The notes below the pieces were generated by a model. It saw only the letters and a list, made by a program, of their open reading frames with translations, made no database searches and was not told the origin of the DNA. From JAGXRK01 sp963714415 (GTDB lineage Bacteria > Bacteroidota > Ignavibacteria > Ignavibacteriales > Ignavibacteriaceae): 64,000 nucleotides of DNA. The position numbers and the translations under genes were made by a program. Where the stretch lies: positions 124,001-188,000 of the forward strand of contig CAVQOL010000002.1 of the NCBI GenBank assembly GCA_963714415.1. The letters are read 5' to 3'. How positions within the stretch are numbered: the stretch's first letter is position 1; each line of letters opens with the position of its first letter. Below, piece after piece: positions 1-10,172 of the stretch.

Positions 1-256
1 TAAAAAAGGGAATCCCCGATTCTGATTTTATTTCTTTCGGTTGAATTTTCTTAAGTACTTTCTTATTTACTTTGTTAGGTGTTTTGTGAAATCGGACTTT
101 TTCTTTAATTAATTTTTTAACAAGACTTTGCACCATATAGTCATAACGTAAATCAGCATCAGTTTCCATTTGAGAAACAAGCTGATTTTTCAAAGCTTCA
201 TCGTGAAGTTCATTATCAACCAATGCCGACGTTAAATCTTTACTTATACTTTCCAT
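1..256 (-). CDS. Anti-sigma-factor-like protein (partial, C-terminus outside window)
   Basis: The frame opens with ATG at 256 and runs off the left edge, giving about 85 residues beginning MESISKDLTSALVDNELHDE. This start resembles the N-terminal part of RseA-type anti-sigma factors ('SAL.D.EL.DE'), followed by charged, lysine-rich helices. It begins 11 bases after the stop of an ECF sigma factor on the same strand, the usual place for the cognate anti-sigma factor, which would bind that sigma at the inner membrane. No transmembrane segment or zinc motif is visible in the part present, so the assignment rests mostly on position and a weak N-terminal resemblance. Confidence 0.5.
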   Translation of the reverse strand, partial: MESISKDLTSALVDNELHDEALKNQLVSQMETDADLRYDYMVQSLVKKLIKEKVRFHKTPNKVNKKVLKKIQPKEIKSESGIPFF

Positions 257-267
257 CTTAGTCTTAA

Positions 268-876
268 TTATTTTTCATTATTTAAGTAGCCGCGATTTTT
301 GGCGAAATCATATAATTTAGTAAACATCATTTTTCTTCCTCTATAAATTCTTGAACGAATAGTACCAACGGGAACGTCTATAAAATCTGCAATTTCATCA
401 TAGACAAATCCTTCAATATCTGCTAATATTACTACTGTTCTAAGATCTTCAGGAAGAGATGTGATGGCTTTGGACAGTTCATCATCTAAAAGATTATCGT
501 AAATATCTTTTTCGAGATGTGTTCTATCAACGTTTGATGCTTGGATGTTTTCATAAAATTTCTCAATCTCTAAGTAATCGGCTTTATCCGGTCCCTTTGA
601 ATTTTTTCTAAACGTATTGATATAAGAATTCTTCATGATACGAAATAACCACATCTTGTAGTTAGTTCCTTCTTCAAGTTTATCAAAAAATCTAAATGCT
701 TTGAGGTAGGTGTCCTGAATCAGATCACTGGCATCACTGCTGTCACCAGTCATTTTCAGTGCAAAATTGTAAAGAGAATCCATATGGGGAATAGCTTCTC
801 TTTCGAAATCAGCATAAAGCTGTTTCTGCCCGCTACTTTGTACTTCTGCTAATAAAGCCAGTAAAAAATTGAGCAT
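268..876 (-). CDS. ECF-family RNA polymerase sigma factor (sigma-70 family)
   Basis: A 202-residue protein with sigma region 2 (residues about 25-95, containing 'DLIQDTYLKAFRFFDKL' and 'MWLFRIMKNSYINTFRK') and region 4 (about 135-190, with 'LPEDLRTVVILADIEGF' and the helix-turn-helix 'VPVGTIRSRIYRGRKMM'). Regions 1.1 and 3 are absent, which defines the ECF group. It would direct RNA polymerase to a small stress or envelope regulon. The ATG at 876 leaves about 25 extra residues before region 2; the next in-frame Met (MDSLYNF) would cut into region 2, so I keep the long start. It is followed by an anti-sigma candidate. Confidence 0.92.
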   Translation of the reverse strand: MLNFLLALLAEVQSSGQKQLYADFEREAIPHMDSLYNFALKMTGDSSDASDLIQDTYLKAFRFFDKLEEGTNYKMWLFRIMKNSYINTFRKNSKGPDKADYLEIEKFYENIQASNVDRTHLEKDIYDNLLDDELSKAITSLPEDLRTVVILADIEGFVYDEIADFIDVPVGTIRSRIYRGRKMMFTKLYDFAKNRGYLNNEK

Positions 877-959
877 AATACATTTTGTCTTTTTTAAGTA
901 TAGCTACCGAAAAATTTCTAAGTAATTATAGTAAATCGGTTTTAATATTCAAAGACAAC

Positions 960-2421
960 TTATTTGTAGATTATTCCATTCCCTGAGAATTCACGACCAT
1001 TTTGGACTTTTTGTAAAAATCCATTTACTAAAACGTATTCTATTTTTCCATTTTTTAGTAGTACAAAATCTGCGGGAGCCCCAATCCGAAGAAAATTTGT
1101 AGTATCGCTTGTTTCTCTGAATGAAATATTAATTGGAAAATCAGTAAATCTGCCATCAATCGAATCACCCGAAGTAAGCACTGTAAATCCTTTACTGTAA
1201 TAATCGTAAAGGTCTATTGTCTGAATATCTTCTAAGTTGATTTTTTTTTCTGTAAAAACTTTACCCCGCTGAATTTCATATCCCGAAAAATCAAAATCCT
1301 GAAATCCGTAAAAGACAGAAAGATCACCCAAATCCTGAATAGAAGATCTTTTATAAATAGTTTTATCTGTTTTAGAAACGAATTCGATAAAATTAATTGC
1401 GACATCAATTCTTAATTTGTTTCCATTATGATTTAAGGTCAGATTTCTTAATAACAAATCAAAAATATATTTATCATTAAACGGAATTTTGTTGTATGTC
1501 TCTGCTGTTTCATTTTTGTATCCGTCATCAGCAATTTCTTTGAATGCTGAAATCAATAACATAAAATTCAGTTTTCGCAGGAACTGTTTTTCCGGATCAT
1601 TATTCCATCCTCCGGATTCAACAAGTATTGTACTGGTTCCCCATTTCTGAAAGTTATCGCCAAAAGCTCGCGGTTCATAATCATCAGAATATTTTGCTAT
1701 ATGACCGGGAATAAATTTATTCAGCATTTTTGTTAATCTTCCGATAAGAAGAATTGATTTTTCACGAATGGGATCAACATTTTTTTCATAATTAAATGCA
1801 GGTGCAAGAAATGAAATTGCAGCCGACTTAAAGCTATTCCCTACAGAATGGCGAGGATCCTGATCATGCAGATTAAATCCGAAATCTGCTTTTAAACTAT
1901 CAAAAACTTCCTTCAATATTACTGCTTCTGGAGTTTGCTGTCTTTCTGCATCTCTGTTGATATCAATGTGCAAAAGAATTTCTTCGCTCAAATTTTTCTG
2001 CACCATCGGGATTTACCATAGGAAGAAAGTAAAGTGTTACTTTACTTAAAATGTGTTTCTTAAAATCGCTTAATGATGAATCAGAAAAAAAGTTGAAAAT
2101 ATCAAACAACGCTGCAGTTGCTGTTGGCTCATCACCGTGCATTTGTGACCATAGGAAAACTTTCTTTTCACCCTGTCCGATTGAAATAAGAAAAAGATCT
2201 CTGTTTTCAACCGAACTTCCAACTTTATTAACAGTGAAATCTTTGCTATTTTCCAGTTGCTTGATGAGAGGAAGAATATCTGAGTGTTTAAATCGTCTGT
2301 GAGTTAAAGTTTTTTCTCTAAATTTTTCGTAATTATTATACAAGTCTTGTTCAAGGTCAAAGTTTTGCGGCATAGCTAACTCTGCTAAAATTATTAGAAG
2401 GATAAAAGTTAATCTTTTCAT
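960..2421 (-). CDS. M14-family zinc carboxypeptidase, secreted (frameshift near 1965)
   Basis: Two frames (1963-2421 and 960-2006) together give one protein of about 486 residues. The first frame has a signal peptide (MKRLTFILLIILAELAMPQ), the zinc-binding 'MHGDEPTAT' and 'MVNPDGAEKFERRN'; the second continues with 'IDINRDAE', 'NLHDQD' (third zinc ligand His) and 'ILVESGGW' (catalytic Glu region). Deleting one base around 1965-1970 restores 'RRNSFA-IDINRDAE', the normal family spacing. M14 peptidases remove C-terminal residues from peptides; export suggests periplasmic or outside peptide use. Either the gene is broken or the consensus has one surplus base. Confidence 0.85.
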
Positions 2422-2471
2422 TGAGAATTGTCTGTTGGATAAAAATATTTTAATTCTAAGGAAAATTTAAC

Positions 2472-3011
2472 ATGGCTACAAACAATTTGAAAATCGGTTC
2501 ATCTGCACCTGACTTTAATTTGTCCGGTATTGATGGTAAAAATTATACTTTATCATCATTTATCAGCAAGAGAATTCTCATTGTGATTTTTAGCTGTAAT
2601 CATTGTCCTTATGTGCAGGCTTATGAAGAGCGTATTAAAGAAATTCAAAAAGACTATTCTGATAAAGGAGTTCAGATAATAGCAATCAGTTCAAATGATG
2701 CCGTGAAATATCCTGAAGATTCATTCGAACAAATGAAAATACGATCAGACGAAAAAAGTTTTAACTTCCCGTATTTATACGATGAAGATCAATCCCTTGC
2801 AAGAGCTTATGATGCGACACATACACCTGAAGTTTTTATGTTTGATGAAAACAGAAAATTAGTTTACCATGGAAAGATTGATGATAACTGGCAGGAACCG
2901 CAAAAAGTTAATAGCAAGTATTTAAGGGAAGCTTTAGATGAAATTCTCTCAACCCAAGAAGTTTCTGTTCCTGAAACTTATTCAATTGGTTGTACGATTA
3001 AGTGGAAGTGA
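2472..3011 (+). CDS. Thioredoxin-family redoxin (AhpC/TSA-like)
   Basis: A 179-residue protein with the redoxin opening 'GSSAPDFNLSGIDGKNY' and a thioredoxin-like active site 'SCNHCPYV' (CxxC at about residues 37-40). It also has the later conserved 'ATHTPEVFMFD' with the cis-proline of the thioredoxin fold. No signal peptide is seen, so it is probably cytoplasmic. It likely reduces peroxides or disulfides; the substrate is unknown. It is divergent from the carboxypeptidase upstream (51 bases between starts), so the two probably share a promoter region. A convergent outer-membrane gene ends four bases after it. Confidence 0.88.
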   Translation: MATNNLKIGSSAPDFNLSGIDGKNYTLSSFISKRILIVIFSCNHCPYVQAYEERIKEIQKDYSDKGVQIIAISSNDAVKYPEDSFEQMKIRSDEKSFNFPYLYDEDQSLARAYDATHTPEVFMFDENRKLVYHGKIDDNWQEPQKVNSKYLREALDEILSTQEVSVPETYSIGCTIKWK

Positions 3012-3014
3012 TCT

Positions 3015-3665
3015 TTAGTACATCAATCCAATATTCAATGTAACAAAAAAGCTTCCGATATCTTTCCTGTATCTGCCGTATAAGCTTTCAACGCCCTCAT
3101 CAAAGAAGTGAGTGTAGTAATATCTGAAGTTCAAACCGATTAAACTGGATTTATCCAAACCAAAATTTGCACCGAATCCCAAATAACCTCCTAAAGCAGT
3201 CTTTGTTTGTGCATATGAAAATGCGCTAAAAAATTCTTCTTCATAAGGTGTGGTTAAAACAAAAGTTGGTCCAACACCAAAATTTATATAAGGTCTAAGG
3301 TTATCATAAATTACATTTTCAAACAGTCTGTATTGCAAGCCTAAATTAATTGGTATGGCAAAAACACGATTCTTTTTACCGATAATAAATGATTGTCCAA
3401 AAATATCATAATACTCAAACTCCCTATCATCTTTGGCTTCTGAAATAGAAAGATCTGCAAACACAGTCCATTTCATAGAAAGCTGCTTTCGATAAAAACC
3501 GCCTAATCCAAATCCGGCTTCACCAAACATAATATCCATTCCCCAGGTATTATCAGGAAAAACTTCAAGCGGTTTTTCAGGTGCAAGCTCACCAATGCCT
3601 TGAGAATTTATGCTGGCAAATGGAATAATTATCAATAAAGTGAGTGAAAATATTATTCTTCTCAT
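3015..3665 (-). CDS. Outer-membrane beta-barrel protein
   Basis: A 216-residue protein with a signal peptide (MRRIIFSLTLLIIIPFASINSQG), then alternating aromatic/hydrophobic strands such as 'NTWGMDIMFGEAGFGLGGFYRK' shortened here, 'YRLFENVIYDNLRPYINFGVG' and a terminal strand ending in 'TLNIGLMY'. The C-terminal aromatic residue and glycine-rich strands are typical of small OmpA/OmpW-like barrels of this phylum. Function is not deducible. It is a single gene convergent with the redoxin and divergent from the methyltransferase. Confidence 0.7.
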   Translation of the reverse strand: MRRIIFSLTLLIIIPFASINSQGIGELAPEKPLEVFPDNTWGMDIMFGEAGFGLGGFYRKQLSMKWTVFADLSISEAKDDREFEYYDIFGQSFIIGKKNRVFAIPINLGLQYRLFENVIYDNLRPYINFGVGPTFVLTTPYEEEFFSAFSYAQTKTALGGYLGFGANFGLDKSSLIGLNFRYYYTHFFDEGVESLYGRYRKDIGSFFVTLNIGLMY

Positions 3666-3739
3666 AATGTATTCTTATTTTTAGTGTTAAAATACGGATA
3701 GTTTAAAAAATATCAATGTAATTTTTTGTAGTTATTTAA

Positions 3740-4366
3740 ATGATGGATAATATTAACAATTCTGAGTTCTGGGATCAACAATATATAGAAAATCTTGACG
3801 CGTGGGATTTGAAAACGCCAACGCCCATTTTTATTGATTTACTTAATAAAGGATTCTTCACATTCAAAAGTTCATTGTTAGTTGCGGGATGCGGAAAAGG
3901 TTATGATGCGGTTGCTGCAGCCAAACACGGTTTGAATGTCTATGCCGTAGATTTTTCTGTAAAAGCAATTGAATTTGCTAAAACTATTGCAGATAAAAAT
4001 GGCGTAAAAATCAATTTTATTGTAGATGATATTTTTAATCTTCCACAAAATATTGAAACCAGGTATGATTATATATTTGATTATGTAACTTATTGTTCCT
4101 TCGATCCCATTAGAAGAAGAGAATATGCGAAGACAATTTTTTCATTATTAAACGATAGCGGAAGGTTTGTATTTATTCTTTTTCCTGTTGAAAAAAGAGA
4201 AAGCGGTCCGCCGTTCGGAATTGATGAAGATGAAACTAAAAATATTTTCTCTGAATTTCTATCTTTAGAACTTTCTGAGAAGGATATTAATTCCATTAAA
4301 CCAAGAAGAGGAAGAGAAATTCTTCATATCTATCAAAAATTAAAACATAATGCCAAGAAACCTTGA
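3740..4366 (+). CDS. SAM-dependent methyltransferase, thiopurine methyltransferase (TPMT)-like
   Basis: A 208-residue class I methyltransferase. Residues 10-30 ('FWDQQYIENLDAWDLKTPTP') match the TPMT-family opening; 'LLVAGCGKGYDAVAAAKHG' is the SAM-binding loop and 'VYAVDFS' the acidic second strand. Family members methylate thiol- or halide-type substrates. Two ATGs stand in tandem (3740 and 3743). The gene's last 17 bases overlap the CYTH gene, suggesting translational coupling in a methyltransferase - CYTH - nuclease operon, although the three have no obvious shared pathway. Confidence 0.85.
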   Translation: MMDNINNSEFWDQQYIENLDAWDLKTPTPIFIDLLNKGFFTFKSSLLVAGCGKGYDAVAAAKHGLNVYAVDFSVKAIEFAKTIADKNGVKINFIVDDIFNLPQNIETRYDYIFDYVTYCSFDPIRRREYAKTIFSLLNDSGRFVFILFPVEKRESGPPFGIDEDETKNIFSEFLSLELSEKDINSIKPRRGREILHIYQKLKHNAKKP

Positions 4367-4880
4367 AATAAAAATTAAACTTGACTCACTAAAAGATGTA
4401 AAACAAAAACTAAAACAGCATAGAATAGGATTAAAAGAAATTTTAATTCAGAAAGATGTTTATTATGCTGTTGATAGAGGATTACTTAAGCTGAGAATAG
4501 AAAATGGCAAATCGAGTTTGATTTATTATTTGAGAAATGAAAAATCTCAAAAACGTTGGTCTGATTTTAAATTGGTTAAATTAGCTGAAGGAAATCATGA
4601 AAAATTCTTCAGTAAGTTTTTAAATACTGAAATTACAGTTTCAAAAATCCGCGAATTGTATTTATACAATAACACTAGAATACATTTGGATAAAGTGAAA
4701 GATTTGGGCTCGTTCATTGAACTCGAAACGATTGTTGTAAATGGATTAAAAGATGCTGAGAAGAGATTTGCAAAAATGATAAAAGTTTTGGATCTAAAAA
4801 CGGATACTCAAATAAGGGCTTCATACAGAGATTTATTATTAAAAAAGATAAATGATACTAACAAAATCACAAAAAGATAA
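4350..4880 (+). CDS. CYTH-domain protein (class IV adenylate cyclase / triphosphatase-like)
   Basis: 176 residues. It opens with 'MPRNLEIKIKLDSL', a slightly degenerate form of the ExExK metal-binding signature of the CYTH fold. It continues with 'KDVYYAVDRGLLKLRIENG' and a later 'LGSFIELETIV', matching the class IV cyclase (CyaB-like) arrangement. CYTH enzymes act on triphosphorylated substrates with metal ions; which substrate is used here cannot be told. It overlaps both neighbours (17 bases upstream, 29 downstream), indicating co-translation. Confidence 0.8.
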   Translation: MPRNLEIKIKLDSLKDVKQKLKQHRIGLKEILIQKDVYYAVDRGLLKLRIENGKSSLIYYLRNEKSQKRWSDFKLVKLAEGNHEKFFSKFLNTEITVSKIRELYLYNNTRIHLDKVKDLGSFIELETIVVNGLKDAEKRFAKMIKVLDLKTDTQIRASYRDLLLKKINDTNKITKR

Positions 4881-7800
4881 AGTTGATATCGATCAGCTTA
4901 TTTATGAAAAAATTAATGCAGGAAAGTTTAACGAACTTGTTTTAATCGTTCCCACAAACCGTAAAGTGCGTTATCTGAAAAGAGAACTTATAAGCAATGC
5001 ACCAAATCAGACTGCATCTGAATTAAATCTTGAAACCTTAGCCACTATATCAACAAAACTTTTTGATGAAGCTAGAAATTTTGAAGCAAAAATTTTAAGT
5101 GATGCCGCAGCAGTTGTTTTGTTAAATCAATCTTTTTCTGAAGTTAATTTGCAATACTTTAATGATTACAAAAAAGAAATTCCACGCGGCACTCTTGAAT
5201 TGGTGAAAAACGTAATCAGCGAGTATAAGCGGCAGGGAATTAGCCCTGCAGATATTGAAAAGGAATCTGCCAATCTAACCGGTTCCGAAAAATTTAAAGC
5301 ACTTGATATTGCTAATATTTTTTCTGTTTATGAAAACAAAACCAAAGAATTGAATGCTTTTGAACTTGGTGATATCTATAAATATTTAATCGGACTTACC
5401 GATAAGGATTTTGTAAAAGCATTTCGCATAATATATCCTAACGCAAATACGATAATTGTTAATGGATTTGATGAATTTTCCCGACCGGAAATTGATTTGA
5501 TAAATCGTTTATCAAATCTTAATGGCATTTCACTTTTTCTTTCATTTGATTACCATAAATACAATCATGAAATATTTTCTCATTTAGAAAACTGTTACGA
5601 TAAGCTAAGCACAAAAGGATTTATTGAAATTCAAGATCACTCAGCCGCTTCCTTTGATGAATTCAGAAAAAGGATTCGGGAAAATTTATTTTCTTCCCAA
5701 AAGATGGAACCACAGCATCCAAATCTGAAAATAATTAAAACCGTTTCTGCAAATCCTGTTAAAGAAATTGAGACCATTGCAAAAGAAATAAAACGATTGA
5801 TAATAAACAATGAAGCAAACGCTGATGAAATTTGTGTTGCCTTCAACCTGATAAGTGAACATGCGGCTTTGATAAGAGATATTTTTAATAATTATGGAAT
5901 TCCGTTTAATCTCACTGATAGATATACTCTAAGCAATTCTGCACCGGTAGTTGCAATAATAAATCTTTTAGAAATTTTGGAAAATGATTTTTATTACAAA
6001 AATATTTTCAGGGCTTTAAGCGGAAGATGGATTGAAATACAGGACGTTGATCTTTCAAATCTTCTTTTAGTTTCGACTAATTTAAAATTAGTTGCCGGAT
6101 ATAAGAATTGGATCAATTCGATTGAAAATGTTTTAGAACAAATGCAAAATGGTTATGATGACGAGGACGCAAATCATTTGTCCAAATGGCAATATGAAAA
6201 AGCAAAGAATGATATTCAGAAAATAAATGATTTACTTTCATTATTTAAGAAGAAACAGACAATAAATAGTTTTAAAGAAAATTTGCTTGCTCCTGTTATC
6301 ATCATTAAAACTCTCTGCAAAGCTGATAAATGACAATCCCGATAATATTGAAAAAAATGTAAAAGCTATTACTGTATTTGTTGAAACAATAGAAGAGCTG
6401 TTTGATCTTCTCGAAGATGAATTTGAAAGTTCAAAGACTTTTTCACTTTCATTTTTTCTGCACGAAATAAAAACCGCTTTGTTGTTCAACCGTTACAACA
6501 TTAAAGAAAGACATGGCAAAGGAGTTCTTGTTACTTCAGTTAATGAAATACGAGGATTGCGATTTAAGTATTTGTTCTTAGGCGGAATGGTTGATGGTGA
6601 ATTTCCAACTCGATATCAACCTGCAATTTTCTTTTCGGGCGAACACAGAAAACGAAGAGATGAACGTCGTCATCTTCTTGAAGAAAGATACAGATTCTAT
6701 CAGGCAATGTGTGTTCCTGAAAAATGTTTATATGTTACTTATCCTTTAAAAGGGGATAAGAAAGAGTTAACTGAATCATCTTTTCTAACTGATCTGGAAA
6801 AACTTTTTTATATTAAAAATAAATCTGAAAATGATTTTAAAAATTTTATCGGTTCAAAGGAAGAATTATTCAAAGCATTCGGTAAAAGTGAATTGGAAGA
6901 TTCTTCAGGATTGTTAAACTCGGATGAAATTAGTGAAGCAATTAAAATAGATTCGCTTCGCAAGAATGATGCTTTTGCAGAATCGCCTTATACCGGATAC
7001 ATAAATGAAAATATCAGCAATGAAGCAAAAAACAAGTTATTATCATTTAGAGAGAGAGAATTTTCCGCATCGCAGCTTGAAGAATATGCAAAATGTCCAT
7101 TCAGATATTTTGTTAACAGAGTTTTATCTCTCGAAACGATTGAAGAACCAACTGAGGAAATTGAAGCATTTGAAATAGGAAGTCTAATTCATTCAATATT
7201 TTATAAGTTTTATTCCCAGTTACGTGAAAATGGAGTTAAACTGAACGGATGTTCAGATAAAGAATTTAAAGACGCAGAAAAATTACTGTTTAAAATTGCT
7301 GAAGAAAAAGTGAGCAAAATTAAATTCGTTTCACCTGCATCTTTTTTTGAAAGAGAAAAAATCTTTGGCATAAATAACAAAAAAGAAAATTCAATATTAT
7401 TTCATTTTTTGTTAACTGAAAGAGAATCGGAAGAAGGATTTATCCCTGAATATTTTGAATATGCTTTCGGAAATATTGCGAATAAAAATTCCCTTTCGAG
7501 TATTGAATTCGATGGAATAAAACTTCGCGGTAAAGTTGACAGAATAGATCTGAATAAAAATGATAAAACATTTAAAGTTGTTGATTATAAACTAGGTGGA
7601 AAGAAACCTTCAAAGGACGATCTTTCAAAAGGAATATCATTGCAACTGCCTTTATATATGTATGCCTCAAAAATTTTGATTAAAGCAGAACTCAATGAAG
7701 AATATTCCCCATTTGCCGCAGAAATTTATTCATTAAAACTCACTCAAAAAGATTTTGGAAGAAATGCGATAAGCATTTCTTCATCAAGAAAAATGGGCGA

Positions 7801-7978
7801 TGATGAACGAATAGAAATGAATGAAAACATTTTAAAAATTGCATTTGAATCGATTGTCAAATATGTAAATCTAATCGCGGGTGGAGATTTTAGACTCTCG
7901 CAGCTTGAAGATCGGGAAAACAAAGTATGCCGTTTCTGCGATTTTAAATCTATTTGCAGAATTCAGGAAGTATCATAA
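4852..7978 (+). CDS. AddB-like helicase/nuclease with PD-(D/E)XK and Fe-S motifs (frameshift near 6308)
   Basis: Frames 4852-6333 and 6287-7978 form one protein of about 1041 residues. Removing one A from the AAAA run near 6306-6310 joins them ('VIII-KLSAKLINDNP'). The C-terminal half has the RecB-type nuclease: 'GSLIHSIFYKFY', 'LRGKVDRIDL' and 'FKVVDYKLGG'. Four cysteines fit the AddB iron-sulfur arrangement, one in 'YAKCPFRYF' and three in 'CRFCDFKSIC'. The N-terminus reads 'ELVLIVPTNRKVRYLKREL', like AddB motif Ia, but I find no Walker A motif before it. AddB works with AddA in double-strand-break processing; no addA lies in the window. Confidence 0.82.
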
Positions 7979-8061
7979 CATCAAAATAAAGTATGAATTA
8001 ATTCATTGATTATACATAATTTCATTCTAATCTTAATCTAAGAAAACTAATTGGTAAAAGT

Positions 8062-10059
8062 ATGTTTAGAAAATTGTTCGTTTACGTTTTTGTATTGTCT
8101 GTTATAAATATTTACTCCCAGGATGGTGCTGACCTATGCAGTCAATCTAAGATTGAAAGATTTTTACGGTTGCAGAAAATCAGTGAAATAAATTATCCGG
8201 GCGATTCTAAAATTGATGTTACTTATTATAAACTGGATTTAAAGGTTACACACTCACCAAATTATTTATCCGGAAATGTAACTGTAAATGCAAAAGTTGA
8301 CTCATCTTCCATTAACACAGTCTATCTTGATTTAACGACGGTACTCACAGTTGATTCAGTTTTATTATTCGGATCATTAGCTTCTTTTACTCACATAGAT
8401 AATAAAATAACAATCACGCTTGATAGAAATTATTCTTTGGGAGAAGAACTTTCACTTCAGATATTTTACCAAGGCGTTCCTCCAACAACAGGATTTGGCA
8501 GTTTTACTTTTAATACACATAACGGGCAGCCTATTATTTGCTCGCTAAGCGAGCCCTACGGTGCAAAAGACTGGTGGCCCTGCAAAAATACACCGGCTGA
8601 TAAAGTAGATTCAGCAGATATTTGGCTTACCGTTGTTACCAGTTTAATTCCCGTTTCTAATGGAAAATTAATTGAAATTGTTAATAACGGTGATGGAACT
8701 CATACATACAAATGGAAGAGCAGTTATCCGATTGCGCAATATCTTATCTCGCTGGCAATTTCAAACTACGTTGAATATGTGAATTATTATAATTATTCGC
8801 AGACAGATTCAATGCCGATAACAAATTATATTTATCCTGAATCTTTTACTACGGTTAAACCGCAGGTGGATAAAACTCCACTTATGATTTCAATTTATGC
8901 TGAGCATTATGGTGAATATCCGTTCCTCAATGAAAAATACGGACATGCACAATTTGGGTGGAGTGGAGGAATGGAACACCAGACAATTTCTTCAATGGGT
9001 TCATGGACTGACGGGCTAATTGCTCACGAGCTTGCACATATGTGGTATGGAGATTTAATCACTTGCAAAGACTGGCATCACATCTGGCTGAATGAAGGTT
9101 TTGCTACTTATTCACCGGCTTTATATCTGGAATCCACACAGGGAACTGCAGCATATAATAGTGAAATTAACTTAAGAATGGATAGAGCTAAAACTGCAAC
9201 AGGTTCAATCTACGTTGAGGATATTACGGATGTCTACGAGATTTTCAACTCTGCTCGTTCCTATTCCAAAGGGGCTGTTGTTTTACATATGTTAAGAGGA
9301 ATTGTTGGCGATGAAACTTTTTACAACATATTGAGAACATATTCATACCATCCGTCGGTTGCTTATGGTGTAGCGGTTACTGAAGATTTTCAGGCAATTG
9401 CAGAAAGTATTTATGGTTCATCTCTAAATTACTTTTTTCAGGAATGGATTTACGGCGAAAACTATCCGCAATACACTATAATTTGGAATAAGTATGATTT
9501 GGGGTCAAATCTGTGGAATCTTTCGTTGAAAATAAACCAACAGGCGAATACAAATCCAACATTTTTTACAATGCCGATTCAGATAAAAATAAATCGGGCG
9601 GTTGGTGATACACTAGTAACTGTTTTTAACAATGAACAAAATCAGACTTTTGAAGTAACAATTGAAGGAGAACCATTATCAATCAGCTTCGATCCGAATA
9701 ATAAAATATTAAAAACAATTTTAGCTATTGTAACCGGAGTTAAAGGAGAGATCAATCTTAATAATTTTTCACTTGAACAGAATTATCCGAATCCCTTTAA
9801 TCCCACAACAAAGATAAGATATATTATTCCAATTCTTCCTGTTTCCCAGCCATCAGAAATTGGTAACAAAAGCGGATTTGTTTCCTTAAAAGTTTATGAT
9901 GTTCTTGGTAACGAAATAGTAAAACTCGTAAACGAGGAAAAACAGCCTGGCATTTACGAAGTTGAGTTTAATGCCGAAAGACTTGGTTCAGGAGTTTATT
10001 TCTACATATTACGTGCTGGGAACTATACGTCAACTAAGAAAATGTTATTAATCAAGTAA
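8062..10059 (+). CDS. M1-family aminopeptidase with T9SS C-terminal sorting domain
   Basis: 665 residues. A signal peptide (MFRKLFVYVFVLSVINIYSQ) is followed by the M1 N-terminal beta domain. The catalytic domain has 'GGMEHQ' (the family GxMEN box), 'HELAHMWYGD' (HExxH zinc site) and the third ligand in 'WLNEGFATY' eighteen residues on. The last 80 residues ('EQNYPNPFNPTTKIRY ... GVYFYILRAG ... KKMLLIK') are a T9SS type-A sorting domain, so the enzyme is exported through the outer membrane and attached or released. It cleaves N-terminal residues from peptides. A strong terminator follows 43 bases later. Confidence 0.93.
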   Translation: MFRKLFVYVFVLSVINIYSQDGADLCSQSKIERFLRLQKISEINYPGDSKIDVTYYKLDLKVTHSPNYLSGNVTVNAKVDSSSINTVYLDLTTVLTVDSVLLFGSLASFTHIDNKITITLDRNYSLGEELSLQIFYQGVPPTTGFGSFTFNTHNGQPIICSLSEPYGAKDWWPCKNTPADKVDSADIWLTVVTSLIPVSNGKLIEIVNNGDGTHTYKWKSSYPIAQYLISLAISNYVEYVNYYNYSQTDSMPITNYIYPESFTTVKPQVDKTPLMISIYAEHYGEYPFLNEKYGHAQFGWSGGMEHQTISSMGSWTDGLIAHELAHMWYGDLITCKDWHHIWLNEGFATYSPALYLESTQGTAAYNSEINLRMDRAKTATGSIYVEDITDVYEIFNSARSYSKGAVVLHMLRGIVGDETFYNILRTYSYHPSVAYGVAVTEDFQAIAESIYGSSLNYFFQEWIYGENYPQYTIIWNKYDLGSNLWNLSLKINQQANTNPTFFTMPIQIKINRAVGDTLVTVFNNEQNQTFEVTIEGEPLSISFDPNNKILKTILAIVTGVKGEINLNNFSLEQNYPNPFNPTTKIRYIIPILPVSQPSEIGNKSGFVSLKVYDVLGNEIVKLVNEEKQPGIYEVEFNAERLGSGVYFYILRAGNYTSTKKMLLIK

Positions 10060-10101
10060 TCCAACGGCTTGACATACAGGCATCTTATTTTTATTTTTGC
10101 G

Positions 10102-10142
10102 TTGCCACTGTCCCCGATTTAGGGACGGTGGCAATTTTTTTT
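10102..10142 (+). terminator. Rho-independent terminator after the M1 peptidase gene
   Basis: A 13-bp stem (10102-10114 with 10122-10134, one G-T wobble) with a seven-base loop is followed directly by eight T residues. It lies between the M1 peptidase and greA, separating two transcription units. Confidence 0.88.
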
Positions 10143-10172
10143 AAATCATTCAACAACAAACAGAGTTTTGTT

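Noticed and set aside
2051..2302. Plus-strand ORF inside the M14 gene
   Set aside because: It is antisense to a gene with clear zinc motifs and has no features of its own.
8062..10059. Truncated or inactive M1 peptidase because GxMEN is GGMEH
   Set aside because: The zinc site and downstream Glu are intact and the change occurs in related secreted M1 proteins, so I kept it as an enzyme.
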